Below are positions 8,067-15,574 of a stretch of DNA of 24,815 bases, piece after piece. The translations under genes and the position numbers were made by a program. The notes beneath the pieces were generated by a model. The model was given only the letters and a program-made list of their open reading frames with translations. It was not told the origin of the DNA and did no database searches. The DNA comes from Flavobacteriales bacterium (GTDB lineage Bacteria; Bacteroidota; Bacteroidia; Flavobacteriales_D; Crocinitomicaceae): the NCBI GenBank assembly GCA_009926905.1, contig RFNX01000285.1, forward strand, positions 1 to 24,815, in the 5' to 3' direction. Within the stretch, counting starts at the first letter, position 1, and the number at the start of each line of letters is the position of its first letter.

Positions 8067-9283
8067 GCTTTCTTTCTCCAAAAGAAAACGTATCCTAAAC
8101 ATTTATCGTAGAATTCCTCTAAAGGTTCGATGTATTTTACCATAATTGTAAAGAATAACATTGCCATTATTGAAACTGAAAATGCAGAGTAAGGATTTAA
8201 GTTGTTATTGATTACATCAGGTTTTAAACCGAAACCAAAAATTCCTCCATAAAGTATTATAACATGTATGACGTAAATCGGTAAAGTATTTTGACCAAGC
8301 TTTAAAAACAATGGCGCATTCACTTTAAAATTAGCATCTACAAGCATTAATACTCCAACAATACTTACAACTTGCCCGAATCTTCCAAAAGATGTAGTTG
8401 TAAGTACTAAATTACTATGCTGGCATAAACCCAACCATTCGTTAATGTCATCTAATTCATATAATATTGGTTGTAGTCCATTAAGTACAATGCCAACAAT
8501 AAGAAAAGTCAATCCAAACCACCAATTTTTAGTTTTGGTTTCATATTTTCGTATAATTGCACCAACCATTCCTCCTAACAATACATATCCAACATACCGA
8601 AGGATATTAAAATCAGAATAACGACCGTAAAACATATTTTGAATAATTTCTGGAAAACCTGAAGGTAAATAATGTGGCTTTCCATTAGCAACGCCAGCAA
8701 TTCGAAGTTCATCAGCTTGAACATAGGCTTTTAATTGAGAATAAAGAACCATAACTATTAATCCTGCAATTAAATAATACCAATAAATTTCTCCCTTTTT
8801 CAAAAGTTGCCGTAGGCCATAAATCAAAAGTAAAAGCGAAATTCCTATTCCGATTGATTGTAAAACATGAAATGCATAAAGCCATTCTAAATGAAATTCA
8901 ATACCATTCCGAATAGATTTGAAAATATCAAATAGATTTAACTGAATCAAATACCCCCAAAACAGTAGTTCACTTACTCTTTTAAAACCTTTTTTGACGC
9001 GTGAATTTTGAAAGAATGGCTCCTCAGTTTTAGTGCCCATTAGCAAATAAACGAAAATCAAACCCGTAACTGTGAAAAAAAGGGGAGAAGTTAATCCATG
9101 TAAATTATGCCAAATTTTATACAGAAAATAATCATCACTTTTATACTGTTTCCCTAAAGCTGCTCCTGTAAAATGTCCTTCAATCATCAATAAAATTGCA
9201 AAACTTCTTGCCATATCAATGAACAATAGTCTGGGTTTTTTTATTTTTTCAGTATTCTGTTTATCAAGTATGGTTTCTGACAC
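8063..9283 (-). CDS. Multi-pass membrane acyltransferase-like protein (HGSNAT/DUF1624-type)
   Basis: An integral membrane protein of about 406 residues with some ten hydrophobic segments (for example YLIAGLIVMVLYSQL, WWFGLTFLIVGIVL, AMLFFTIMVKYI). Just inside the N-terminus it has RLLFIDMARSFAILLMIEGH, the RLxxIDxxRxxAillMxxxH pattern of the heparan-glucosaminide N-acetyltransferase-like/acyltransferase-3 group, followed by SPLFFTVTGLIFVYLL. Such proteins transfer acyl groups to envelope sugars or lipids. There is no ATG before this motif. A GTG at 9283 follows the previous stop by 13 bases and is my choice; a TTG at 9328 would overlap the upstream gene by 32 bases. The closing segment is aromatic and basic (YDKCLGYVFFWRKKA). 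The acceptor is unknown. It is the last gene of a leftward series. Confidence 0.7.
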   Translation of the reverse strand: MSETILDKQNTEKIKKPRLLFIDMARSFAILLMIEGHFTGAALGKQYKSDDYFLYKIWHNLHGLTSPLFFTVTGLIFVYLLMGTKTEEPFFQNSRVKKGFKRVSELLFWGYLIQLNLFDIFKSIRNGIEFHLEWLYAFHVLQSIGIGISLLLLIYGLRQLLKKGEIYWYYLIAGLIVMVLYSQLKAYVQADELRIAGVANGKPHYLPSGFPEIIQNMFYGRYSDFNILRYVGYVLLGGMVGAIIRKYETKTKNWWFGLTFLIVGIVLNGLQPILYELDDINEWLGLCQHSNLVLTTTSFGRFGQVVSIVGVLMLVDANFKVNAPLFLKLGQNTLPIYVIHVIILYGGIFGFGLKPDVINNNLNPYSAFSVSIMAMLFFTIMVKYIEPLEEFYDKCLGYVFFWRKKA

Positions 9284-9296
9284 AATAGTTGTTGTT

Positions 9297-11591
9297 TTAT
9301 TTAACTTCTGATGTAATAAAAAACTCAATGCTATCTTGGAATCCTTTCACTTTCACTTTGAAACTATTTTTAGAAAGTCCTGACATAGATTGCGTTTCGA
9401 CCACAAAAGTAACAATTGCACTTGATTTTGGTGCAACATTAGTGGAATTGAAATTTGCTTGGACTGCCGTGTCTGAATTTTCCAACTCGAGTTCTATGTT
9501 TTCAGTGCTAATATTATCAATCTTAAAAGTTCCGGTAATTTTATCTCCTTTTTTAACTTCTCCAGCAGTAAAAACTGGGTTTAAACTTTCAATTGGAAAG
9601 GGTTTTTCTCCTTTGTCAAAACTTACATTTTCGATTTGAATTTTCCGTTCAATACCAGCCTCTTTGGAATAGACAGAGTTACTTTGATCTCTAACATTGT
9701 CACTTGTTTTTTGATCGGCTGTATATTCTCCGAAAGGTGCAATTGCAAACAATAATTTTCCTCCGGTTGACGCATTACCTTTTATGTAATCTTTTAGTTC
9801 GCCATCATTGTATTCTGAAAAGTAGTTTGTTAAAGATGAAATTCTTCTTTTTGTGAGATTGACATTGTAGTCTGTTTTCGCAACTGGACTCGCGAATCCT
9901 TTGATTGTTAAAGTTACAACCGAACCATTTTTTAATTCTTCCTTAATCAAATTTGTTAAATACAGTAAATCAGCCGCACCTTTGTCAACATTATTCTTAA
10001 AAAATAAATCTAAATCAGCTTGTTTTTGTGCCGCAACTTCAGGTGTTAATCCTTTTACAACCTCTGTTTTATAAACAATATAACGTTCTGTATAAAGTTT
10101 GTAAGTGTTAATGTAATTTTGTTTAGTTGTAGTTGAATACGAAGATGCATCCGGCTCATCATTTCTAAAATAGATTGTTACTGGCAAGCGTTCTTTAATA
10201 CGTTTTTGATTTTCAGTTTCAATGATTTTTTCAGGAACATTCTCAATTTCAGGTTCGATTTTAGTTTCGACAATTTCTTTTTTAACTTCGATTTTTTTTG
10301 GAGGATAGCTTGCAAAAATATCACTGCAACATGTTGGGTTTTTGGCATAATAGCTTCCAATCCGGTTCGAGGAAATATAGGCCGTGTCATTGTGTTTAAA
10401 GAAATACTGATCATTTGCTTGACTGTTTATTGGAAGACCAGCATTCACAGGAGTAGCAAATTTTTTCCCATTGTAATTGGAATAAAAAACATCATGACCG
10501 CCATATCCATAATGCCAAGAAGAAGAAAAATAAAGTCTTTTTTGCAGTGTATCGTACCAAGGAGTTAACTCATTATCAATTGAGTTTACTAAGCCTGCAT
10601 TCGTGATTTCACCAAATTGATTGTCTTTTTCAATTTTCGCATACCAAATGTCCAATCCACCTTTAGTCCCTTCTCTGTCGGAAGTGAAGAACAAAACTTC
10701 TTCATTATTAAGTTTTGCAACAAAAGGCATTGTATTATTTGAACTGTTGATATTGATGTCGCCCTTTAGAGAATCGATTTTTGACCATTTACCATTATCA
10801 TAGTTAGCAACCATGATCTTACATTTATAATTGTAACTTTCGTCTTGACACAAACTAAAATAAAAACGCTTTCCATCAAGCGAAAAAGTTCCATTTCCTG
10901 TGCTCATTTTTTGGATGAATAAATCTTTAATCTGTTTGTTTTGAGTGTACTCGTTATTAGAAATATCAGAAGAGTAAAGTCTAGTTTTATAAGTTTTTGT
11001 ATAAACTTCTTGATTTTTTTCTTTAATTGAATCTGATCTTAAGGAAGAAAAAATGAGTTTATTGTCTCTAACCGTATGCCCAAATTCAGCATCATATGAG
11101 TTGACAGTTAATGGCAAATGTTTCAAAGGAGAAATGGTATCCGAATAATTTTTTATTACCCATGCGCAAGCTTCCACCTCTTGATTTGCTTTTTTGTAAG
11201 AATATTGTTCTTTGTCTTCTTCGAATTTTCGCTTTGCTAACTTAAACGTTTCAAAAGCTCTAGAATAATTTCCGTTTTGCTTTTGCATTAAACCATAAAA
11301 TAATATACTTGCTGGATATTTTGAATCTGTATCACGTGCATAAACAATTCCGTAATATTTTTCAGCTTGAACATAATCTTTATATGCTCTATGTGTTTCG
11401 GCATATTTCCATAAAAGTTCCAAATTGGTGGAGTCTATCGCTAGTGCTTGCTTATAATAATCAAGGGCATAATAATAATCTCCTTTTTTATATTGCTCAT
11501 CAGCGAACGCAACGATTTGTTTCAATTTGGCTTGAGAGAACGAATAGCTGCAAGAAAAAAAGAAAAAAACAATTAGATATAGTCTGGACAT
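9297..11591 (-). CDS. TPR / PD40 beta-propeller / OmpA-like envelope protein with extra C-terminal Ig-like domain
   Basis: A 764-residue exported protein. The signal peptide ends at SFSQA (about residue 20); no good lipobox is seen. Residues about 22-140 form TPR-like helices (YYYALDYYKQALAIDSTNLELLWKYAETHR). Residues about 165-435 carry repeated PD40/WD40-like blades (DGKRFYFS, VLFFTSDREGTKGGLDIWYAK, RLYFSSSWHYGYGGHDVFYS). An OmpA-like peptidoglycan-binding region follows, with VTIYFRNDEPD and GFASPVAKTDYNVNLTKRRISSLTNYF. The last 100 residues (PVFTAGEVKKGDKITGTFKIDN onward) resemble a DUF1573-type Ig domain. The TPR-propeller-OmpA order recalls PorE of the type IX secretion system, which anchors the machine to peptidoglycan. 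Its start overlaps the porP/sprF-like gene by 19 bases. I infer a periplasmic anchor for that barrel; it is not clearly the orthologue of PorE. Confidence 0.8.
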   Translation of the reverse strand: MSRLYLIVFFFFSCSYSFSQAKLKQIVAFADEQYKKGDYYYALDYYKQALAIDSTNLELLWKYAETHRAYKDYVQAEKYYGIVYARDTDSKYPASILFYGLMQKQNGNYSRAFETFKLAKRKFEEDKEQYSYKKANQEVEACAWVIKNYSDTISPLKHLPLTVNSYDAEFGHTVRDNKLIFSSLRSDSIKEKNQEVYTKTYKTRLYSSDISNNEYTQNKQIKDLFIQKMSTGNGTFSLDGKRFYFSLCQDESYNYKCKIMVANYDNGKWSKIDSLKGDININSSNNTMPFVAKLNNEEVLFFTSDREGTKGGLDIWYAKIEKDNQFGEITNAGLVNSIDNELTPWYDTLQKRLYFSSSWHYGYGGHDVFYSNYNGKKFATPVNAGLPINSQANDQYFFKHNDTAYISSNRIGSYYAKNPTCCSDIFASYPPKKIEVKKEIVETKIEPEIENVPEKIIETENQKRIKERLPVTIYFRNDEPDASSYSTTTKQNYINTYKLYTERYIVYKTEVVKGLTPEVAAQKQADLDLFFKNNVDKGAADLLYLTNLIKEELKNGSVVTLTIKGFASPVAKTDYNVNLTKRRISSLTNYFSEYNDGELKDYIKGNASTGGKLLFAIAPFGEYTADQKTSDNVRDQSNSVYSKEAGIERKIQIENVSFDKGEKPFPIESLNPVFTAGEVKKGDKITGTFKIDNISTENIELELENSDTAVQANFNSTNVAPKSSAIVTFVVETQSMSGLSKNSFKVKVKGFQDSIEFFITSEVK

Positions 11592-12568
11592 ACGCGATGA
11601 ATGATACGTTTTGGTTTGAATGTTCTGATAATGTATCTAACTGCGAACTCAATTCCACCACGTGCGTTGCTTGCAGGAACTAATTTAGAATAATTAATAT
11701 CGTAACTAACCCCAACGAACAGATCTTTGTAGTCATAACCAAAAGTTAAATAAGCTGCATCCCGATTTCTGTACCAAATTCCTCCATAGAGTGCTTGATA
11801 AACTTTTGGTTTAAATGTTAAATAATATTTTGCAGAACCACCCAGAATAATTTCCCTGTAAACTCCTTGCGTCGAAATTTGAATGCTTGGAACTGCATCC
11901 CACATTCTGTTAATTTTAAATGTTCCTTTACCAAAAATCACCAATCGAACATCTCGTTGAATTTTTTCAGTGTAAAATCCTTGGTTAGGGCGGTTTAAAT
12001 TGTACATTCCAATTCCTGAAAGCACCTTAAATCGTTCGTTTTTCCGCCATTCATACATAGCGCCTAAGCCAATGGAGAAATTTGATTTGCGGTCGTTTTG
12101 ATAATTTTCATTTGTAGCTGCATTTGGATCAAAAATGTAGCCATTGTATTGACTATCAAAATATAAATTGTTCCAGTTTATTTGCCTTGAATTCAATCCA
12201 ATATTTATTCCTGGACGAATAACATGACTGGAATCTTTAGTGAGTTTGAATAAATAAGAAAAATTACCTTGTATTTCTAGCGTTTGAAATTTTCCATCTC
12301 CAGCTTGATCGTGAAACATGGATAAACCAACACCGTAGTTTTTGAATTTCGCATCCGCCGACATAGCAAAAGTACTGAAAGGGATTGTTACGCTTTTCCA
12401 CTGATTTCTGTAATTTCCTATGAATCGGTAATCACCATCAAAGTGACCAGCTTGACCTGGGTTTTGATACAATTGATTGTCATTGAATTGTGACCAATGG
12501 ACATCTTGCCCAAAGCTGTTTATTGCTGAGACTAAAACGATGATGGAGAGAAGTATTCGTTTTATCAT
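11573..12568 (-). CDS. PorP/SprF-family type IX secretion-associated outer-membrane protein
   Basis: A 331-residue protein with signal peptide MIKRILLSIIVLVSAINSFGQ. The mature start DVHWSQFNDNQLYQNPGQAGHFDGDYRFIGNYRNQWKS is the hallmark of the PorP/SprF family ('H-x-SQF ... NPA-x-x-G ... NYRNQW'). It is followed by beta strands of an outer-membrane barrel (GVGLSMFHDQAGDGKFQT, YLTFGYDYKDLFVGVSYDINYS, GGIEFAVRYI) and the usual Cys-containing tail (RIIHRVCPDYI). In gliding Flavobacteria, SprF assists secretion or attachment of adhesins with type B C-terminal domains; PorP is a core component in Porphyromonas. No adhesin gene adjoins this copy. Its partner appears to be the overlapping TPR/propeller/OmpA-like gene downstream. 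The 50-base upstream gap holds only a one-mismatch -7-like element. Confidence 0.9.
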   Translation of the reverse strand: MIKRILLSIIVLVSAINSFGQDVHWSQFNDNQLYQNPGQAGHFDGDYRFIGNYRNQWKSVTIPFSTFAMSADAKFKNYGVGLSMFHDQAGDGKFQTLEIQGNFSYLFKLTKDSSHVIRPGINIGLNSRQINWNNLYFDSQYNGYIFDPNAATNENYQNDRKSNFSIGLGAMYEWRKNERFKVLSGIGMYNLNRPNQGFYTEKIQRDVRLVIFGKGTFKINRMWDAVPSIQISTQGVYREIILGGSAKYYLTFKPKVYQALYGGIWYRNRDAAYLTFGYDYKDLFVGVSYDINYSKLVPASNARGGIEFAVRYIIRTFKPKRIIHRVCPDYI

Positions 12569-12618
12569 TTTCTTATTCTGTGTACTAAAATTAAGAAAAA
12601 ATAATTAATAAGCAAACA

Positions 12619-13308
12619 TTATGGATTTGTTAATGAAAGTGGAATGATTTTTCCTTTCATAAATTGATTTGCGGATAAAGAAAATACAACAATATACTCG
12701 CTAATTTCTTCAGGTTTTAATGGTGCTTTGTAGCCCGGAAACGCCTCTTCTAACATTTCAGTTTGAACAGACCCAAGACACAAACAATTCATCACAATCG
12801 ACGTATCTTTGTATTCTTCAGAAAACAATTCAGTAAAACTGCAAAGTGCTGCTTTTGAGGTGGAATAGGCTGTCAATCCTGGAAATTTCAAGCTGCTTTG
12901 AAATCCTCCCATTGAACTGATATTGACAATGTGAGAGCTAGTGTTATTCAAGTGTTTTATAGCACTTTGAACCGTTTCCATCACTCCAATCACATTGATT
13001 TGATAGGAAAGTGTGTAATCTTCATGTGTGATTTCAGGAAAAGGTTTATTAACCAAGTAACCTGCATTATTGATTAAAATATCAAAAGCTCCAATTTCAT
13101 TAAAAATGAAAGTTGCTTGTTGTTGCACATTCGAAGCTAAATCAAACGGAAAACATTTTACATTTTCTAAATCTGAAAACGCGACTTGCATTTTCTCAAT
13201 ATTGCGTGAGAGTGCATACACTTCAGTATTTTCGAGCTGAGAAAAACGTTTCACAAGTGCCTCACCAATTCCTCTGCTTGCACCAACTATTACGATTTTT
13301 TTACTCAT
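12619..13308 (-). CDS. Classical short-chain dehydrogenase/reductase (SDR)
   Basis: A cytoplasmic NAD(P)-dependent oxidoreductase of 229 residues. The cofactor motif is GASRGIG (residues 9-15), the structural motif is NNAG (80-83), and the catalytic set is Ser131/132 (NISSMGG), Tyr148 and Lys152 (AYSTSK). Arg12 in the glycine motif hints at NADP(H). The ATG overlaps the last 8 bases of the preceding paaE-type gene (ATGAGTAA), so the two are translationally coupled. This suggests, but does not show, a role linked to the phenylacetate genes, for example a hydroxyacyl-CoA or ketone reduction. Substrate specificity cannot be read from the sequence. Confidence 0.88.
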   Translation of the reverse strand: MSKKIVIVGASRGIGEALVKRFSQLENTEVYALSRNIEKMQVAFSDLENVKCFPFDLASNVQQQATFIFNEIGAFDILINNAGYLVNKPFPEITHEDYTLSYQINVIGVMETVQSAIKHLNNTSSHIVNISSMGGFQSSLKFPGLTAYSTSKAALCSFTELFSEEYKDTSIVMNCLCLGSVQTEMLEEAFPGYKAPLKPEEISEYIVVFSLSANQFMKGKIIPLSLTNP

Positions 13309-14368
13309 CGAAACTTATGGTTACTTTTTCGCTTTGTGGAATCGATTGACAAGTTAAAACAAACCCTTTTGCTACTTCTTCATCAGTCAATGAATAGTTT
13401 AATTTCATTGCAACGTCTCCTTCTAAAACTTTTGCTTTACAAGAAGAACAAACACCTCCGCGACAAGAATACGGAACATCTAAACCAGATTTTTCAACTT
13501 CTTCCAAAATTGTACCCCCAGGAACTTGCATTTCAAAAGAAGTGATTTCGTGGTCAAGCATTACTTTAATTTGACTTTTCCCTTTGAAATTCATTTCTTT
13601 TTTGGTTTCAGGTGCAGCTGTTGGAGTGGTAAATAATTCAAATTTGATTTTAGAATCTTGAACTCCAAAGAATTTAAGCACATCTTTTGTGTCATTAATC
13701 AAACCTTCAGGCCCGCAAATTAAGAAACAATCGGCTTTCAAAATTTCTAAATTCGCTTTGATTTCTTCTGTGAAATGTTCTTTCGTAATTCTTCCAGATT
13801 TGTACCCTTCTTTTTGTTCTTGGCTCAAGTAGTAAGTGCCTTTTACACAAGATAATGCTTTAAGTTCATTTAAGAAAATCGATTTTTCAGTGGTTTGATT
13901 ACCAAAAAACAAATTCAAATTTCCGTTTCCTTCCAAACTTTTTGCAATAGAAAGAATAGGTGTGATGCCACTTCCAGCAGCGATTGCAACAACATTTTTT
14001 TGTTCGCTCGTTAAATGAAATCCACCTTCAGGTTTAGAAATATGAATGACATCACCTGAAACTGCTTCAGAATTGAACCAGTTAGAAACTAATCCTTTGT
14101 CAATTGCTTTAACAGCAATAGAAAGCGCTTCGTTTTTACCACTACAAATAGAGTAGGAACGACGTTGATTTTTTCCATTTAAGAATACTTCAACATTTAC
14201 ATATTGTCCTGGAATAAATTCGAACATATTTTTTAACTCGCTTGGAATCTCAAATGTAACCTGCACAGATTCTTTTGTTAATCTAGTGATGCTTATGCTA
14301 ACCTCGTGAAATCCTTTGCTCCCCTTAGGTTTGAATTCCTTCTTTTTAAATAAATCAAATATTCCCAT
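13301..14368 (-). CDS. PaaE-type ferredoxin reductase, second copy (FAD/NAD + 2Fe-2S)
   Basis: A 355-residue electron-transfer flavoprotein laid out as FAD domain, NAD domain and C-terminal plant-type ferredoxin. RRSYSICSG is the FAD-binding RxYS motif, GSGITP and FLICGPEGLI bind NAD(P), and the 2Fe-2S ligands are C302, C307, C310 and C340 (SCRGGVCSSC ... LTCQ). It lies 6 bases downstream of a same-length homologue with ligands at identical positions, so the two arose by tandem duplication. It has an extra basic N-terminal leader, MGIFDLFKKKEFKPKG, before the conserved part. It could be the true PaaE, a second reductase for the PaaABC oxygenase, or a reductase for another diiron enzyme. Confidence 0.85.
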   Translation of the reverse strand: MGIFDLFKKKEFKPKGSKGFHEVSISITRLTKESVQVTFEIPSELKNMFEFIPGQYVNVEVFLNGKNQRRSYSICSGKNEALSIAVKAIDKGLVSNWFNSEAVSGDVIHISKPEGGFHLTSEQKNVVAIAAGSGITPILSIAKSLEGNGNLNLFFGNQTTEKSIFLNELKALSCVKGTYYLSQEQKEGYKSGRITKEHFTEEIKANLEILKADCFLICGPEGLINDTKDVLKFFGVQDSKIKFELFTTPTAAPETKKEMNFKGKSQIKVMLDHEITSFEMQVPGGTILEEVEKSGLDVPYSCRGGVCSSCKAKVLEGDVAMKLNYSLTDEEVAKGFVLTCQSIPQSEKVTISFDE

Positions 14369-14374
14369 GTTTTC

Positions 14375-15442
14375 TTAATCGTCAAATGAAACTAATAATT
14401 TTTCGCTTGTTGGATGCGCTTGACACGTCAAAATGTAGCCATTTTCAACTTCGTCAGGCATTAATGCGTAATTCACGTCCATTTTCGCTGAACCTTCTAA
14501 TATTTTTGCTTTGCATGTGCAACAAACACCACCTTTACATGCGAAAGGCAAATCTGCTCCAGCTTCTTGTGCAGCATCCAAAATGGTTAAACCGTTTGAA
14601 TCTAACTCAAAATCAATTGTATCACCATCAACAATTATTTGAACTTTCGAAGCAAATGAAGGCGATTCTTTGCCAATTACTTCTATTTTCTTTTCTTTCT
14701 TGATATTCGTTGCGAATAACTCAAAATGAATTTTAGAGCTTTCAACACCGTTTTCAATGAGAGATTCTCTGATATTCAAAATCATATCTTCTGGACCGCA
14801 AATGAAAACTTCATCTATGTTTTGATTTTTCAAAAAGGCATTGTACAAATCACCACATTTTTCCTTGTTTATTCTTCCTTTTTGAATTTTATTACCTGGA
14901 CTTTCTCGAGAGAAAATATGTATTACTCGAAGACGATCCAAATATTTATTTTTCAAAGCTTCTAGTTCTTCTCTGAAAATGATTCCATGAAATCCTTTGT
15001 TTCCATAAAATAAGGTCACATCGCCATTTTCATCTTCTAAAATTGTTTTTGCTATAGAAAAAACTGGTGTAATGCCACTTCCAGCTGCAAAAAGAACATA
15101 CGATTTTTTGTTAGTGCCAGTCGTCACTTTGAAGTTTCCTGCTGGAGTCATTACATCTAATTTATCTCCAATTTTCAATACTTTATTGGCATACGTAGAG
15201 AAAACGCCATTTTCAATTTGTTTCACGGCTACACGCCATTCTTTCTCAAAAGGGGAAGAACACAGCGAATAAGACCTTCTAACTTCTTCATTGTTAATGC
15301 TTGTTTTCAATGTTAAATATTGTCCTGATTCGAAATGGTAATCCAATTCTAATTCTTCTGGAATTAAAAAAGAGATAGAAACAGTATCTCTTGTTTCTTT
15401 TCTTATATCTTTAACTGTGAGATTGTGAAATTTAGGTGTCAT
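14375..15442 (-). CDS. paaE: 1,2-phenylacetyl-CoA epoxidase, reductase subunit PaaE
   Basis: PaaE passes electrons from NAD(P)H through FAD and a 2Fe-2S centre to the PaaA diiron site. This 355-residue protein shows RRSYSLCSS (FAD), AAGSGITPV and VFICGPEDMI (NAD(P)) and a plant-type ferredoxin domain with C302, C307, C310 and C340 (FACKGGVCCTC ... LTCQ), ending in the PaaE-like NYALMPDEVENGYILTCQAHP stretch. It is first in the leftward unit and divergent from paaABCD across 132 bases, so its promoter shares that region. Of the two adjacent copies this one reads closer to PaaE as I remember it, but the choice between them is a judgement. Confidence 0.88.
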   Translation of the reverse strand: MTPKFHNLTVKDIRKETRDTVSISFLIPEELELDYHFESGQYLTLKTSINNEEVRRSYSLCSSPFEKEWRVAVKQIENGVFSTYANKVLKIGDKLDVMTPAGNFKVTTGTNKKSYVLFAAGSGITPVFSIAKTILEDENGDVTLFYGNKGFHGIIFREELEALKNKYLDRLRVIHIFSRESPGNKIQKGRINKEKCGDLYNAFLKNQNIDEVFICGPEDMILNIRESLIENGVESSKIHFELFATNIKKEKKIEVIGKESPSFASKVQIIVDGDTIDFELDSNGLTILDAAQEAGADLPFACKGGVCCTCKAKILEGSAKMDVNYALMPDEVENGYILTCQAHPTSEKLLVSFDD

Positions 15443-15461
15443 TCCAATGAATTTTAAGCAC

Positions 15462-15469
15462 CAAAGTTA
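15462..15469 (-). promoter_or_regulatory. Candidate -7 element (TAACTTTG, minus strand) for the paaE unit
   Basis: On the minus strand these bases read TAACTTTG, an exact match to TAnnTTTG. The expected start of transcription lies about 10-15 bases before the paaE ATG at 15442, giving a very short leader. No convincing -33 TTG is seen at the usual spacing. Confidence 0.4.
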
Positions 15470-15512
15470 AACATTTGAACCAATAATTTGTTTTTGAATG
15501 ATTGTAATGTTT

Positions 15513-15526
15513 ATGATTTACGTCAT
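15513..15526. promoter_or_regulatory. Crp/Fnr-like inverted repeat in the paa divergent promoter region
   Basis: The 14 bases ATGATTTACGTCAT have half-sites TGAT-N4-GTCA, close to the TTGAT-N4-ATCAA layout bound by Crp/Fnr-family regulators. The centre lies about 43 bases before the start of transcription expected from the paaA -7 element, the position from which class II activators work. Function is inferred from position and shape alone. Confidence 0.3.
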
Positions 15527-15549
15527 ATTTATTATGCATCATTAATTAA

Positions 15550-15557
15550 TATATTTG
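15550..15557 (+). promoter_or_regulatory. Candidate -7 element (TATATTTG) for paaABCD
   Basis: TATATTTG fits TAnnTTTG exactly and sits 17 bases before the paaA ATG. The bases where a -33 TTG would be expected are A/T only, so an activator may be needed. Confidence 0.5.
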
Positions 15558-15574
15558 TAAAATAATCAGCACTT

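Noticed and set aside
8069..8087. Inverted repeat TTTCTTT/AAAGAAA just after the shared stop codons.
   Set aside because: The stem is almost entirely A-T, it has no GC core and it lies inside acyltransferase coding DNA. It is too weak to call a terminator.
9284..9328. TTG start at 9328 for the membrane acyltransferase.
   Set aside because: It would overlap the upstream gene by 32 bases and add 15 residues outside the conserved part. The GTG at 9283 removes the overlap, although the true start remains uncertain.
9289..9639. A 116-residue + strand frame at the junction of the acyltransferase and OmpA-like genes.
   Set aside because: It is antisense to the DUF1573-like domain, which has a clear protein pattern on the minus strand. 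No promoter or recognisable motif supports it.
10178..10568. Overlapping open frames on both strands inside the TPR/propeller/OmpA-like gene.
   Set aside because: They are rich in Phe, Lys, Ile and Asn from AT-rich out-of-frame reading, show no known domain, and lie fully within a well-supported gene.
12613..12620. Possible -7 element (AATGTTTG on the minus strand) before the porP/sprF-like gene.
   Set aside because: It has one mismatch in the conserved TA and no -33 element. Transcription from the upstream SDR and paaE genes is an equally good explanation.
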